This document shows, piece after piece, positions 19,152-30,925 of a stretch of 38,600 nucleotides of DNA. Within the stretch, counting starts at the first letter, position 1; the number at the start of each line of letters is the position of its first letter. The notes beneath the pieces were generated by a model that was not told the origin of the DNA, did not search any database, and was given only the letters and a program-made list of their open reading frames with translations. Position numbers and translations under genes: made by a program. This DNA is from Candidatus Nanopelagicales bacterium (GTDB lineage: Bacteria > Actinomycetota > Actinomycetes > S36-B12), in NCBI GenBank assembly GCA_009694585.1, contig SHUQ01000007.1, forward strand, positions 1 to 38,600. Reading direction: 5' to 3'.

Positions 19152-19820
19152 TTAGGCCATGCGGGCGTGCCCAAGCATGCTTTGTAATGCGGCTTCCTGA
19201 TCAGGTGCGGTCACAAAAAGTAGTTCGTCGCCGGCATCAAGTGGGTCGTCGGCAGTTGGTGCAAATACCCGTGAACCGCGCACGATCGCAACTAGCGCCG
19301 TGTCGGTGGGCCAAGCTTGATCCCCGACCCGCTTGCCGACTACTGGTGAATCCGATGACAAAGTTAGCTCAACAAGATCGGCATTACCTTGGCGGAAACT
19401 GAATAATCGCACTAAGTCTCCAACACTGACGGCTTCGTCCACTAACGCGACCAGCATGCGTGGAGTTGAAACTGCTACGTCAACCCCCCAAGACTCATCG
19501 AACATCCATTCATTCTTTGGATGGTTGACCCTTGCGATCACGCGAGGCACGCCGTACTCGGTCTTGGCCAAGAGTGACACCACCAGATTTACTTTATCGT
19601 CACCTGTTGCTGCCACAACTACCTGACACTCGGACAAATTTGCATTATCAAGTGCAGAGACTTCGCAGGCATCGGCGAGAAGAAACTCCGCCCCGTCGAC
19701 TGACCCTGGCCTTGCAGCCGCCGGATCCCGATCGATTAGCAACACCGAATGTCCGCGACCAAGGAGTTCTTTGGCAATGGACCGCCCAACTTTGCCGGAG
19801 CCGGCGATTGCAATCTTCAT
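19152..19820 (-). CDS. TrkA-type K+ uptake regulatory protein (RCK, CeoC-like)
   Basis: MKIAIAGSGKVGRSIAKELLGRGHSVLLIDRDP plus TrkA-C-like tail. Confidence 0.9.
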   Translation of the reverse strand: MKIAIAGSGKVGRSIAKELLGRGHSVLLIDRDPAAARPGSVDGAEFLLADACEVSALDNANLSECQVVVAATGDDKVNLVVSLLAKTEYGVPRVIARVNHPKNEWMFDESWGVDVAVSTPRMLVALVDEAVSVGDLVRLFSFRQGNADLVELTLSSDSPVVGKRVGDQAWPTDTALVAIVRGSRVFAPTADDPLDAGDELLFVTAPDQEAALQSMLGHARMA

Positions 19821-20482
19821 GACGAGTCTCCAGGGTGGGTTTCAAAAACGGATTCGACTTGTTCGCGGTTGGCTTCCAGATATAGGACATGGACTACATC
19901 ACCATCTTGAATGACCGTCTCCAAGTTTGGCAATAGGGGCGTACCGAACCTAGTGATGAAAGCGATGCGGGCGCCAGCTGCCTCTTCAAGTTCAGTTGTT
20001 CGGTGACCAGCCCAGCTGGTTCCAATATGAACTTCTGCTAGGGCCATCGCGCCACTTGCATCGCGATACTCCTCTTGCGCACCTAGCGGCAAAATCCCAC
20101 GCAGAATCTGGCCGGTCGTCCATGCCACCGTTGCCACCGTGGGGATACCCAGGCGCTGATAAACCTCGGCCCGCCGCGGGTCGTAAATGCGAGCGACAAC
20201 AAGTTCTATCCCGTAAGTTTCCCGGGCGACCCTGGCAGCCAAAATATTGCTGTTGTCTCCACTGCTTACGGCCGCAAAGGCACCGGCGCGATCGATACCT
20301 GCCAACTCCAAGGTTTCCCGGTCGAAGCCGATGCCGGTAACGGTCAGCCCGGCGAAATCAGCCGGTAGCCGATCAAAGGCTGACGTGTTTTGATCGACCA
20401 CCGCAACGCTGTGACCGAGTTGGCCCAGGCGCGCAGCAAGTAGAGAGCCGACGCGGCCACATCCCATGATTACTGCGTGCAC
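19817..20482 (-). CDS. TrkA-type K+ uptake regulatory protein (RCK, CeoB-like)
   Basis: MHAVIMGCGRVGSLLAARLGQLGHSVAVVDQN; 4-bp overlap with the downstream trkA gene. Confidence 0.9.
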   Translation of the reverse strand: MHAVIMGCGRVGSLLAARLGQLGHSVAVVDQNTSAFDRLPADFAGLTVTGIGFDRETLELAGIDRAGAFAAVSSGDNSNILAARVARETYGIELVVARIYDPRRAEVYQRLGIPTVATVAWTTGQILRGILPLGAQEEYRDASGAMALAEVHIGTSWAGHRTTELEEAAGARIAFITRFGTPLLPNLETVIQDGDVVHVLYLEANREQVESVFETHPGDSS

Positions 20483-20570
20483 GGCTCAAACCGTACACGC
20501 CCGACGGCGCCGACTCTCACCGCTGGCGAACTTGTTGCCCCGGGTGGGCGTAGCATCATCTGTCGTGCCT

Positions 20571-22502
20571 ATGTCTGATGGTGTCAAGCGGCTGATTTTT
20601 GGCCGTGCGCTGCGCAGTGACCGCCTCAGCGACTCCTTGTTACCCAAGCGCATCGCGCTGCCGGTTTTTGCCAGTGATGCCCTCTCCTCGAACGCCTATG
20701 CCACCCAGGAGATCTTGCTGGCGCTGTCATTAGGCGGTGCTTCTCTGTACGCCTTCGGTGGGTGGGTGGCGGCCGCTGTTGTCATCGTCTACTTCACGGT
20801 CGTGGCGTCGTATCGGCAAAATGTGCACGCCTACCCAAGTGGGGGTGGCGATTATGAAGTGGTATCAACCAACCTAGGGCAGAACTGGGGCATTTTTGTT
20901 AGCAGTGCACTGCTGATTGACTACGTACTGACCGTCGCTGTTTCAATTTCATCGGCCATAGCGAACCTAGGATCAACTATCCCGGCGATTGCCGAAAACA
21001 GTGTTTGGTATGCCGTCGGCGCCATCGTGGTGATCACCTTGCTGAACTTGCGGGGTATTCGCGAGTCAGGTTCACTATTTGCGATACCTACATACTTTTT
21101 CATGGGATCTATTTTCGTCATGATTGGTGTGGCAGTCTTCCGAATCGCAACCGGCTCGAGTCTTGAGGCGGAAAGTGCCAATTGGGAGGTAGTCCCAGAA
21201 GCGAGCTTTGCTGGCGCCGCATTGATCTTCTTAGTGGCTCGTTCATTTTCTTCGGGTACCACGGCTCTGACCGGAATAGAAGCTGTGTCCAACGGTGTGC
21301 CGTCCTTTCGTAAACCGAAGTCCAAAAATGCCGCAACGACGCTCTTGATGCTCGGCCTGATCTCTACAACGATGTTCGCCGGCATCACCTGGTTAGCGCT
21401 CAAGACCGGTGTTCAAGTTACTGAGTTTGATGTCGACTTAATCGGTTTGCCAACGGGACAATCCCAAAAGACTGTGATCGTCCAAGTCGCCAACGCGGTA
21501 TTCGGAAATTTCGAAATTGCGGTACTTGTGATTTCACTTGCGACGGCACTCATCTTGGCATTGGCTGCCAACACTGCTTTCAACGGATTTCCGGTTCTAG
21601 GTTCTATTCTTGCGCGTGACGGCTACCTGCCGCGACAATTGCACACCCGCGGTGACAGATTGGCGTTCAGTAACGGCATCTTGATGCTCGCCGGCTTAGC
21701 TATTGTGCTCGTGTTGATTTATCAGGCCAATGTCACGAACCTGATTCAGCTTTACATCATTGGCGTCTTTGTGTCTTTCACGCTTAGTCAACTCGGCATG
21801 ATTAAGCACTGGAATCGCCTTCTGGGCGTTGAAGTAGTGCCAGCTGAACGTCGCAGGATGTTGAGGTCCCGGGCGATTAATACATTGGGCTTCGCCATGA
21901 CGGGCACCGTCTTAGTTATCGTGCTGGTGACCAAGTTCACCAAGGGTGCCTGGATTGTCGTGGTGGCGATGCCAGTCATTTATCTGTTGATGCGAGCTAT
22001 CCGCCGGCACTACGACCGCGTAGCTGCCGAACTAGCGACTACCGACGAAGACAAAATTACGCTGCCGACGCGCGTCCATGCACTGGTTCTGGTCTCGAAG
22101 ATTCATAAACCCACATTGCGCGCCTTGGCATACGCGCGCGCCACCCGTCCTTCAGTGCTCGAAGCGATCACGGTAAATGTTGACGATGATTCCACAGGTG
22201 AGTTGGTCGCAGAATGGGAGCGCCGTGCAATACCGGTGACACTTAAAGTTCTCGATTCGCCGTATCGCGAAATCACGCGACCGATCATTGAGTATGTAAA
22301 ACGTCTGCGAACCGATAATCCAAATGACGTCGTCACTGTTTATGTTCCTGAATATGTGGTCGGCCACTGGTATGAACAGATTTTACATAATCAATCGGCT
22401 CTGCGTCTTAAGAGTCGGCTCCTCTTCATGCCAGGGGTAATGATGACAAGTGTTCCCTGGCAGTTAGATTCAAGTGAGCGTGTACTCGATCGTGATGCGT
22501 GA
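20571..22502 (+). CDS. APC-superfamily permease resembling KimA-type K+ importers
   Basis: LPVFASDALSSNAYATQEIL, SYRQNVHAYPSGGGDYEVVSTNLGQ, LLIDYVLTVAVSISSAIA. Start near GTG 20565 / ATG 20571 rather than 20466. Confidence 0.85.
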   Translation: MSDGVKRLIFGRALRSDRLSDSLLPKRIALPVFASDALSSNAYATQEILLALSLGGASLYAFGGWVAAAVVIVYFTVVASYRQNVHAYPSGGGDYEVVSTNLGQNWGIFVSSALLIDYVLTVAVSISSAIANLGSTIPAIAENSVWYAVGAIVVITLLNLRGIRESGSLFAIPTYFFMGSIFVMIGVAVFRIATGSSLEAESANWEVVPEASFAGAALIFLVARSFSSGTTALTGIEAVSNGVPSFRKPKSKNAATTLLMLGLISTTMFAGITWLALKTGVQVTEFDVDLIGLPTGQSQKTVIVQVANAVFGNFEIAVLVISLATALILALAANTAFNGFPVLGSILARDGYLPRQLHTRGDRLAFSNGILMLAGLAIVLVLIYQANVTNLIQLYIIGVFVSFTLSQLGMIKHWNRLLGVEVVPAERRRMLRSRAINTLGFAMTGTVLVIVLVTKFTKGAWIVVVAMPVIYLLMRAIRRHYDRVAAELATTDEDKITLPTRVHALVLVSKIHKPTLRALAYARATRPSVLEAITVNVDDDSTGELVAEWERRAIPVTLKVLDSPYREITRPIIEYVKRLRTDNPNDVVTVYVPEYVVGHWYEQILHNQSALRLKSRLLFMPGVMMTSVPWQLDSSERVLDRDA

Positions 22503-23739
22503 ACCTGGTACCGACCGGCTGTTACCCCTCGCGGTTGGCGATGTACTTGAGGTAACCATCGGACAAGTGGCCCATGGGGGTCACTTCATTGCGCATGCGC
22601 ATGGGCGCACCCTTTTCGTACGTCATGCGATCACCGGCGAAACTGCAAGGGTTAAGATCACTGAAGTACGAGCCAAGATGGTGCGAGCGGATGCCATTGA
22701 AATTTTGGTGCCGAGTCCAGACCGGGTGAATGCCCCATGTGTTTTCGCCGGACCCGGATTGTGCGGTGGCTGCGATTTCCAGCATATTGCCCTGACTAGA
22801 CAGCGTGAGTTGAAGCAACAGGTGGTCCAAGATGCATTTCGGCGACATGCCGGCCTAGCCGATATCGAAATTCCGGTCGTGCCGGTGGCAGGGGATAACG
22901 ATGGGCTTGAATGGCGCACTCGGGTGCGCTGGGGTGTTGATAGATCAGGTAAAGCAGGGTTCCACATCTTTCGCAGCAGCGAGATTTTGCCGGTGACTAA
23001 GTGTGTGATTGCTACCCAAGGTCAAAATGCTGTCCTTGAGGATACCTATGGCGGGGCACAAGAGGTGCGCTCGGCTGAGGGATCTGATGGGACGGTAAGC
23101 ATCTGGGTTTCCGGTAGTGGAGCAACTGGCAGCAGATCCACTGGTGAGCGACGGGTAATTCAAGAAGTGCTAGGTCGCCGTTGGCAAGTAGATCCGGCGA
23201 GTTTCTGGCAAGGTCACGTTGGGGCACCGGGTGCCTTGGTGCAGGCAGTTCTTGATCTTGGGCGTCCGATAAGCGGGGAGACCTGGTGGGATCTTTATTC
23301 GGGGGTTGGGTTATTTAGCGGCTATCTCAGTGCGGCTGTTGGCCCCACCGGCAAGGTAGTAGCAGTTGAAGGGTCGGCGCGATCGGTGCGCGATGCCCGC
23401 CGCAACCTACATCGGGAGCGAAATATCGAATTAGTTGAAAGGGAAATGGGGAATTGGCTCGGTGCGCCTTCCGAGCCCGGTGCAGTGTCGGGGATAGTTC
23501 TCGACCCGCCGCGTACCGGGGCCGGGCCATTGGTGGCCGCGCAGATCGCCGCCCAAAAACCGCGGGTGGTGGTTTATGTGGCTTGTGATCCGGTCGCCCT
23601 CGCTCGCGATGTGGCTATCTTCGCCAACTTCGGCTACCGGTTGGGTCCGGCCTTGGCTTTTGATAATTTTCCGATGACCCACCACGTAGAAGTGGTTGCG
23701 ACCCTGGTGCCCATCAAGGGCCTCGATCCGATATCTTGA
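22495..23739 (+). CDS. TrmA/RlmCD-family class I SAM-dependent RNA methyltransferase
   Basis: TRAM domain ([36 protein letters not shown]), [54 protein letters not shown]. Confidence 0.92.
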   Translation: MREPGTDRLLPLAVGDVLEVTIGQVAHGGHFIAHAHGRTLFVRHAITGETARVKITEVRAKMVRADAIEILVPSPDRVNAPCVFAGPGLCGGCDFQHIALTRQRELKQQVVQDAFRRHAGLADIEIPVVPVAGDNDGLEWRTRVRWGVDRSGKAGFHIFRSSEILPVTKCVIATQGQNAVLEDTYGGAQEVRSAEGSDGTVSIWVSGSGATGSRSTGERRVIQEVLGRRWQVDPASFWQGHVGAPGALVQAVLDLGRPISGETWWDLYSGVGLFSGYLSAAVGPTGKVVAVEGSARSVRDARRNLHRERNIELVEREMGNWLGAPSEPGAVSGIVLDPPRTGAGPLVAAQIAAQKPRVVVYVACDPVALARDVAIFANFGYRLGPALAFDNFPMTHHVEVVATLVPIKGLDPIS

Positions 23740-23749
23740 CGTCAAGATA
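23732..23749. promoter_or_regulatory. Perfect 18-bp palindrome TATCTTGACGTCAAGATA upstream of acnA, over the upstream gene's stop codon
   Basis: Sequence equals its own reverse complement; lies 17 bp before the acnA GTG 23766. Confidence 0.7.
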
Positions 23750-23765
23750 CCTTTCGGAGGCACAA

Positions 23766-26423
23766 GTGAGCAGCATAAATAGTTTCGGCGCCCAACGATT
23801 CTTGACCGTAGCGGGGCAGCAATACGAAATCTTCGGAATTGAGGCCGTACCCGGGTCTCAAAAACTGCCATTTACCCACAAGGTGCTTCTTGAGAATCTG
23901 CTCAGGACCGAAGATGGTGCCAATGTCACCGCGGAAGCAATAAGGACACTTGGCGCGTGGGATCATTCCGCTGAACCCAGCCAGGAGATTTCATTTACGC
24001 CGGCGCGAGTAATTATGCAAGATTTCACCGGAGTTCCCGTGGTCGTAGATCTAGCGACAATGCGTGAGGCGGTTGCTGAACTGGGCGGGGACCCATCGCG
24101 TATCGAGCCACTTGCTCCGGCCGAGATGGTAATTGACCACTCGGTGATTGCTGATTATTTCGCGGTGCCGGATGCGCAGTCGCTTAACGTCGAGCTGGAG
24201 TATGAGCGCAATCGTGAGCGCTACCAGTTCCTGCGTTGGGGTCAAGGTGCGTTCGAGGAGTTAAAGGTGGTGCCGCCTGGCACCGGGATCGTCCATCAAG
24301 TCAATATTGAATATCTCGCGCACGTGGTGATGGCGCGGGGTGGCCAGGCCTACCCGGATACCGTCGTTGGCACCGATTCGCACACCACGATGGTCAATGG
24401 GCTCGGTGTTCTCGGCTGGGGAGTCGGGGGGATTGAGGCTGAGGCGGCCATGCTCGGCCAGCCGGTGTCCATGTTGATCCCGCGAGTTGTTGGGTTCAAG
24501 TTGCGCGGTGAACTCCCGCAGGGCACCACCGCTACCGATCTAGTGCTAACGATCACACAGATGCTACGGGTGCACGGGGTGGTCGGAAAGTTCGTTGAAT
24601 TTTATGGTGACGGTGTTAGTTCAGTACCACTTGCCAATCGCGCGACGATTGGCAATATGAGCCCGGAGTATGGCAGTACGGCTGCTATCTTCCCGATCGA
24701 TGAGATGACCATGGATTACCTTCGCCTAACTGGTCGCTCTGACGAGCAGTGCGCACTAGTCGAGGCCTATTCAAAAGCCCAAGGTCTTTGGCACGACCCG
24801 AATAATGAGCCCAATTACTCCGAATTCATCGAACTCGACCTCGCTAACGTGGTTCCGAGTTTGGCCGGGCCCAAGCGCCCGCAGGACCGCGTGCCGCTAA
24901 GTGACTCGAAAGCGATGTTCGGCGTGGCCCTAGGTGACTACACGCGCACCCCTGACACCACCGTGAATCTATGTATTGCGGGTGAGCCGGTAGAGATCGG
25001 GCACGGCGCAGTCGTGATAGCCGCAATCACTTCTTGTACCAATACTTCAAATCCATCAGTAATGATCGCCGCGGGCCTATTAGCAAAGAACGCCGTCGAG
25101 CGCGGTTTGCAACGCAAGCCCTGGGTGAAAACCACACTCGCGCCGGGCTCGAAAGTCGTGACCGACTACTACGATAAGGCCGGGCTTACCCCCTACCTAA
25201 ATAAGTTGGGTTTTGACACGGTTGGTTACGGATGCACCACCTGTATCGGTAACTCCGGCCCGTTGATACCTGAAGTTAGCGTGGCGATTAACGAACACGA
25301 TCTTGCGGTAACGTCGGTGCTGAGCGGGAACCGTAATTTTGAAGGTCGGATCAACCCGGATGTGAAGATGAACTACCTCGCATCTCCGCCGCTGGTGGTG
25401 GCGTACGCGATCGCCGGGACCATGGATATCGACTTGCAAAACGATGCACTCGGTTTCGATTTGGGGGGGAAACCCGTTTATCTTACGGATATCTGGCCGA
25501 GTTCGACCGAAGTGCAGCAGGTGGTCGATGATTCAATCGACGCACAGATGTTTGCGAACCGATACTCAAATGTCTTCGAAGGCGACGAGAATTGGCGCGC
25601 ACTTACTACTCCAAGTGGCGACGTATTTCAGTGGGATCCACAAAGTACCTACGTGCGCAAGCCTCCATATTTTGACGGAGTGCAGCGCGAGCCAAGCCCG
25701 GTGATGGATATCACCGGTGCGCGGGTACTCCTCAAGCTGGGGGATTCGGTTACAACAGATCACATATCGCCGGCGGGATCCATCAAAGCCGACAGCCCGG
25801 CAGGGATTTATCTGAACGAGCACGGGGTCGAGCGAGCGGATTTCAACTCTTATGGTTCCCGGCGCGGTAACCATGAGGTAATGATTCGCGGCACGTTTGC
25901 GAATATCAGATTACGAAACTTGATGCTCCACGACATCGAAGGTGGGTACACCATCGATTTCACAACTCCAGATGATGCAATTGTGTCGGTATACGACGCG
26001 GCGATGGCGTATGCGCAGCATCACACCCCCCTGGTCATTTTGGCTGGCAAAGAGTACGGATCTGGATCTAGTCGTGACTGGGCGGCCAAGGGCACCGCTT
26101 TATTGGGTGTACGTGCGGTGGTAGCTGAGTCCTACGAGCGCATCCATCGCTCGAATCTAATTGGTATGGGGGTGTTGCCATTGCAGTTCGTAGTTGGCAT
26201 GAGTGCAACTAGTCTTGGGCTGCAAGGTGACGAGGTCTTCACGATCCACGGCATCACAGAACTCAATGATGGCGTAACCCCTGCCCAAGTAGATGTCGAG
26301 GCGGTGGCCGCGGATGGGCGTACGGTGGAATTCGCTGCGTTGGTGCGAATCGATACCCCAGGTGAGGCCGACTACTACCGGCATGGTGGTATTTTGCAAT
26401 ACGTTCTTCGTTCGCTCTTATGA
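23766..26423 (+). CDS. acnA: Aconitate hydratase AcnA
   Basis: [77 protein letters not shown]. Start GTG 23766 after SD ggagg (23756-23760). Confidence 0.97.
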   Translation: MSSINSFGAQRFLTVAGQQYEIFGIEAVPGSQKLPFTHKVLLENLLRTEDGANVTAEAIRTLGAWDHSAEPSQEISFTPARVIMQDFTGVPVVVDLATMREAVAELGGDPSRIEPLAPAEMVIDHSVIADYFAVPDAQSLNVELEYERNRERYQFLRWGQGAFEELKVVPPGTGIVHQVNIEYLAHVVMARGGQAYPDTVVGTDSHTTMVNGLGVLGWGVGGIEAEAAMLGQPVSMLIPRVVGFKLRGELPQGTTATDLVLTITQMLRVHGVVGKFVEFYGDGVSSVPLANRATIGNMSPEYGSTAAIFPIDEMTMDYLRLTGRSDEQCALVEAYSKAQGLWHDPNNEPNYSEFIELDLANVVPSLAGPKRPQDRVPLSDSKAMFGVALGDYTRTPDTTVNLCIAGEPVEIGHGAVVIAAITSCTNTSNPSVMIAAGLLAKNAVERGLQRKPWVKTTLAPGSKVVTDYYDKAGLTPYLNKLGFDTVGYGCTTCIGNSGPLIPEVSVAINEHDLAVTSVLSGNRNFEGRINPDVKMNYLASPPLVVAYAIAGTMDIDLQNDALGFDLGGKPVYLTDIWPSSTEVQQVVDDSIDAQMFANRYSNVFEGDENWRALTTPSGDVFQWDPQSTYVRKPPYFDGVQREPSPVMDITGARVLLKLGDSVTTDHISPAGSIKADSPAGIYLNEHGVERADFNSYGSRRGNHEVMIRGTFANIRLRNLMLHDIEGGYTIDFTTPDDAIVSVYDAAMAYAQHHTPLVILAGKEYGSGSSRDWAAKGTALLGVRAVVAESYERIHRSNLIGMGVLPLQFVVGMSATSLGLQGDEVFTIHGITELNDGVTPAQVDVEAVAADGRTVEFAALVRIDTPGEADYYRHGGILQYVLRSLL

Positions 26424-26803
26424 TCAAAGATGACCGGACGCCGCCGGGTTGGCCCAGAGGGTTACCACCACCGGGCACGAGTGAGTTTGCAGATCGGGTG
26501 GTGCCTTGGCTATTGGATCAGGGCCCACAGGAGCTACGCTCCTCAGCCTTGCGCACCCTTCCGCTGGCTTTAGTACGTTATCTAGTGCATTACACCGAAG
26601 GGGGCCTTAACGGTGCGAGAAGGGCATATGGGCAAGCTCGCGTGGAGTTGAGCCAGAGCTTGACCCCGGCTGAGGTCGTGCTCGCCCAGCAAGTGTTTGA
26701 AGCCCAAGGGGCCCGATTCTTACAAATGCAACGCGAATTGGGTCTGGTAGAGATGGCGTTGACAAGGTGGCCGCTGGTTACTCCCTGGTCGGACGACGAG
26801 TGA
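26420..26803 (+). CDS. Conserved actinobacterial hypothetical protein, translationally coupled to acnA
   Basis: ATGA overlap with the acnA stop; [23 protein letters not shown]...[28 protein letters not shown]; no function recognised. Confidence 0.75.
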   Translation: MIKDDRTPPGWPRGLPPPGTSEFADRVVPWLLDQGPQELRSSALRTLPLALVRYLVHYTEGGLNGARRAYGQARVELSQSLTPAEVVLAQQVFEAQGARFLQMQRELGLVEMALTRWPLVTPWSDDE

Positions 26804-26873
26804 GAATTGGTCTTTGGCCGTACAATGACGGGGTTGATCAATGGGTGCAGTTTTGAAGGATTGAGAGCACGCG

Positions 26874-28796
26874 GTGAACCTGCTGCAAGGCATTCGCGAC
26901 CCCCGAGACCTTCGGGCGCTTAGCCCTGCGCAGTTACCACAGTTAGCCGTCGAGATTCGGGATTTCTTGGTGCAGAAAGTTTCCGCCACCGGTGGGCACT
27001 TGGGGCCAAATCTTGGTGTGGTCGAGCTCTCAATGGCGCTGCACCGGGTATTTAGCTCGCCCGATGATGTCATCATGTGGGATACCGGCCATCAGGCATA
27101 TGTACACAAGATTCTTACTGGACGAGCTCCTGGCTTTGATACCTTACGGCAGCGCGGGGGGGTCTCCGGATATCCAAGCCGTGCTGAAAGCGCGCACGAT
27201 GTTATTGAAAATTCGCATGCATCCACGGTCTTGTCATATGCAGATGGCCTGGCCAAGGCTTGGCAGCAACGCGGCCTTTTGGGTCACCATCATGTGGTGG
27301 CGGTTATCGGTGATGGCGCCCTTACCGGGGGTATGGCTTGGGAGGCGCTGAATAATATCGCCGCAGGTGACCGCCAGGTGGTCATCGTTGTCAATGACAA
27401 CGCACTTTCATACTCACCGACGATTGGTGGCCTCGCCCATCATCTTTCGACATTGCGCACAACTCGCGGATATGAACGATTCTTGTCATGGGGAAAACGC
27501 ACCTTGCATCGCACCCCTATCGTCGGTGGGTCAATCTTTGGGGCTTTGCACGGCATGAAGAAGGGGGTCAAGGACGTATTCGCGCCACAGGGGATGTTCG
27601 AAGATCTTGGTCTTAAGTACATCGGCCCTATTGACGGGCATGATCACGCTGAAATGGAGTACGCGCTGCAGCGGGCGAAAGTATTCGCCGGCCCGGTGAT
27701 TGTGCATGCAATCACTCAAAAGGGCCGAGGGTACGGTCCGGCCGAACGTGATGAAGCCGATCGCTTCCATGGCGTAGGAGTGATTGATCCCGATACCGGT
27801 GAACCGCTAGTGGCCGGGGGGCCGACCTGGACCGGAGCATTCGGTGATGAACTGGTGCGGATCGGCCATGAGCGCCCCGATGTGGTGGCGATCACCGCGG
27901 CCATGCTTGGGCCCACTGGGCTGGATAGGTTCGCGGCCGCTTACCCAACTCGAATCTATGATGTCGGTATAGCCGAGCAGCACGCAGCAACTAGCGCGGC
28001 TGGCTTGGCGTACGGTGGTGTTCATCCGGTCGTGGCACTATATGCAACTTTCCTCAATCGAGCGTTCGATCAGGTTTTGATGGACTGTGCGCTACATAAG
28101 GCGGGCGTAACCTTTGTACTGGATCGCGCTGGAGTAACTGGCGATGATGGCCCCAGCCACAATGGCATGTGGGATATGGCCATGTTGCAGGTGGTGCCAG
28201 GGCTGCGCATTGCCGCACCACGTGATGAATCCACGTTACGCCGCGCCCTGCGTGAGGCAGTTCTCGTTGACGACGCGCCAACGGTGATTCGGTTTCCTAA
28301 GGGCGCCATTTCTGCGCCAATACCTGCGCTGCGAACCATCATCGATCTTGACGTCATAGCGGAGTCTGGCGATCCAGAGGTACTGATTGTCAGCGTAGGC
28401 GCTCTTGCTTCGTTGACCCTCGAAGTTGCCGAGCGGCTGCGGGCTCAAGGTATCGGGGTGTTGGTCGTGGATCCGCGTTGGGTTAAGCCTTGCTCGCCGG
28501 CCCTTGTTGATTTGGCCCGCACAGCGAGGTTAGTAATTACTGTCGAGGACGGTATTCGCGATGGCGGGGTAGGTGCAGCAATTAGCCAGCTTTTACGTGA
28601 TCACGACCTTGATGTGAGCGTGCGAAACTTCGGCATACCTACGGCATTCCTTGAGCAGGGTAAGCGTGCGGCTATCTTGACCGAGATTGGCCTAACAGCC
28701 CAAGACATTTCGCGTCGGATAGTCGAGACGATGGCGCACCGCATTGAGGCCGACAACGATGTTGACGAAACCGCATCGGGGTCAATTACCAACTAG
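26874..28796 (+). CDS. dxs: 1-deoxy-D-xylulose-5-phosphate synthase
   Basis: [66 protein letters not shown]. Confidence 0.97.
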   Translation: MNLLQGIRDPRDLRALSPAQLPQLAVEIRDFLVQKVSATGGHLGPNLGVVELSMALHRVFSSPDDVIMWDTGHQAYVHKILTGRAPGFDTLRQRGGVSGYPSRAESAHDVIENSHASTVLSYADGLAKAWQQRGLLGHHHVVAVIGDGALTGGMAWEALNNIAAGDRQVVIVVNDNALSYSPTIGGLAHHLSTLRTTRGYERFLSWGKRTLHRTPIVGGSIFGALHGMKKGVKDVFAPQGMFEDLGLKYIGPIDGHDHAEMEYALQRAKVFAGPVIVHAITQKGRGYGPAERDEADRFHGVGVIDPDTGEPLVAGGPTWTGAFGDELVRIGHERPDVVAITAAMLGPTGLDRFAAAYPTRIYDVGIAEQHAATSAAGLAYGGVHPVVALYATFLNRAFDQVLMDCALHKAGVTFVLDRAGVTGDDGPSHNGMWDMAMLQVVPGLRIAAPRDESTLRRALREAVLVDDAPTVIRFPKGAISAPIPALRTIIDLDVIAESGDPEVLIVSVGALASLTLEVAERLRAQGIGVLVVDPRWVKPCSPALVDLARTARLVITVEDGIRDGGVGAAISQLLRDHDLDVSVRNFGIPTAFLEQGKRAAILTEIGLTAQDISRRIVETMAHRIEADNDVDETASGSITN

Positions 28797-28810
28797 GAAA
28801 TGACCATCGC

Positions 28811-30925
28811 TTAAATCGGTACGGAAGCAACTCCTGGGTCCAAAAAGCGCTTACCGTTGACCTGCTCAGAGATGCCTGATCGGTCTAGATAGGGGGTGAG
28901 CCCCCCGAGCCAAAATGGCCAACCGGCACCAACCAACATGCATAAATCCACGTCCTGGGCCGCTGCGACCACGCCTTCTTCGAGCATCAACTGGACTTCT
29001 TGGGCCAAAGCTTTAAGTGCCCTTGTGCGCACCTGCTCGGCGGTCAGTTGTATTGACCCCCGCTGATAAAAGGCTGCTACCTCCGGGTCAACGAAAGGCT
29101 TACCATTGGTATCCCAAACGTAGATGCCAGCCTTGCCCGCATCAACAAGGCGGCGCAAATTCTCTGAAACATAAAAACGCTCGGGGAAAGCCTCCTGCAT
29201 TGTTTCCGATACATGAAATGCAACAGCTGGTCCAACCAATTGCAGAAGCACAAAGGGGGAGAGCGGCAGCCCGAGTGGATTCAGGGCACTGTCAGCAATG
29301 GCGAAATCAGTACCCTCATCTACCGCGCGAGTAACTTCGCCAAGAAAGCGAGTGAGCAAACGATTGACCACGAATGCGGGTGAGTTCTTTACCAAGACAC
29401 ACGACTTCTTCAAGTTCTTACCAACCGCGAAGGCCGTCGCTAGAGTGGCATCGTCGGTCTGCGAACCCCGAGCAATTTCGAGTAGAGGCATCACCGCTAC
29501 GGGATTAAAGAAGTGGAATCCGACCACCCGTTCGGGGTGCTGCAGGTGCTGCGCCATGGCGGTTACCGAAAGTGATGAAGTGTTCGTGGCCAAGACGCAG
29601 GTATCGGAAACGACGGCCTCCACTTCAGCAAATACTTGCTGCTTAATCTCAAGCTTCTCAAAAACGGCCTCAATTACGAAATCTGCGTCGGAAAAGCCAG
29701 CTTTTGATGTGCTGCCGGTAACTAGTGCCTTCAGGCGGTTTCCTTTATCCGAAGTCATCCGACCTTTGGACACCATGGTGTCAAATTCGCCGTGAACGTG
29801 CGCCAATCCCTTAGTTACCCGAGCCTCATCCAAATCGGTGATTACCACTGGCACTTCAAGGCGGCGAGCGAAAAGTAGAGCCAACTGGCTGGCCATGAGC
29901 CCCGCACCCACAACGCCGACCTTTGTTACCGGCCGCGCAAGTGACTTGTCGGGCACGCCCACGGGTTTACGCGCCCTCTTATTTACTAGGTTGAATGAAT
30001 AAAGGCTGGCGCGCAGATCATCGCCCATCATTAATGCTGACAGCGAGTCATCCTCGGCGGCGAATCCTTCGTCGCGGGTCCGGGTTTTGGCTCCCGCAAC
30101 TAGATCCAAGGCCACGTAAGGTGCTGATGTTGCGCCATGCAGTCTGGTATCTACGCCGGCGCGAGTTGCCCCAACTACCTCATCCCAAGTTTGGCGATCT
30201 GGTTCGGGGCGGGGCACTTTCACGTCACCGAGCAGCACTTTCGCTGTCCATAGCATTGACTGTTCCAGGAAGTCAGCGGGCTCGAAAGCGGCATCGGCAA
30301 TGCCAAACTTCATTAGGTCCTTCGGACGCATTTGCTTGTTCTGGGCCATCGAATTGTTGATGATCACCTCGAGGGCGTTTGCTGGACCAATTAGGTTGGG
30401 CAGCAACCAAGTACCCCCCCAACCTGGAATGAGGCCCAAGAACACCTCCGGTAGCGCTAAACCAGCGGCTCCGGTTGAAATAGTGCGATAGGTGCAATGC
30501 AGCGCGACCTCAAGTCCACCACCCATAGCGGCACCGTTGATGTAGGCAAATGACGGTACGGGCAACTCACCCAGACGCCGGAAAACCCGATGGCCAAGCT
30601 CGGTGATAGCGCGGGCGGACGCCAGAGTGTCGATTAGATCAACCCCGCTGAGATCAGCACCCACTGCAAAGATAAAAGGCTTGCCGGTCATGGCCACCGC
30701 GGCAATATCGGCAGTCTTTGCAATCAGATCCAAAGCTGCATCCAGTGACGCCAAGCCGGCAGGGCCAAATGTTGAAGGCCGCGTGTGGTCTTGCCCATTG
30801 TCCAAGGTGATGAGAGCCAGTTGCCCAGCGCCCAGTGGCAATTCAAGTAGTCGTACTTTCGCGTAGGTTACTACTTCATTAGCAAAAGCCGATGGCATCT
30901 TAGATTCCACACCATCGGTACTCAC
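28811..30925 (-). CDS. FadB/FadJ-type bifunctional enoyl-CoA hydratase / 3-hydroxyacyl-CoA dehydrogenase
   Basis: Crotonase FAVGADLSGVD...GGGLEVALHC; HCDH VGVVGAGLMASQLALLFARR, HFFNPVAVMPLLEI. Likely start GTG 30925, overlapping the upstream stop. Confidence 0.93.
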   Translation of the reverse strand: MSTDGVESKMPSAFANEVVTYAKVRLLELPLGAGQLALITLDNGQDHTRPSTFGPAGLASLDAALDLIAKTADIAAVAMTGKPFIFAVGADLSGVDLIDTLASARAITELGHRVFRRLGELPVPSFAYINGAAMGGGLEVALHCTYRTISTGAAGLALPEVFLGLIPGWGGTWLLPNLIGPANALEVIINNSMAQNKQMRPKDLMKFGIADAAFEPADFLEQSMLWTAKVLLGDVKVPRPEPDRQTWDEVVGATRAGVDTRLHGATSAPYVALDLVAGAKTRTRDEGFAAEDDSLSALMMGDDLRASLYSFNLVNKRARKPVGVPDKSLARPVTKVGVVGAGLMASQLALLFARRLEVPVVITDLDEARVTKGLAHVHGEFDTMVSKGRMTSDKGNRLKALVTGSTSKAGFSDADFVIEAVFEKLEIKQQVFAEVEAVVSDTCVLATNTSSLSVTAMAQHLQHPERVVGFHFFNPVAVMPLLEIARGSQTDDATLATAFAVGKNLKKSCVLVKNSPAFVVNRLLTRFLGEVTRAVDEGTDFAIADSALNPLGLPLSPFVLLQLVGPAVAFHVSETMQEAFPERFYVSENLRRLVDAGKAGIYVWDTNGKPFVDPEVAAFYQRGSIQLTAEQVRTRALKALAQEVQLMLEEGVVAAAQDVDLCMLVGAGWPFWLGGLTPYLDRSGISEQVNGKRFLDPGVASVPI

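Noticed and set aside
28344-28355. Second copy of atcttgacgtca, similar to half of the acnA palindrome
   Set aside because: Inside dxs, not palindromic, encodes ordinary residues (DLDV); likely chance.
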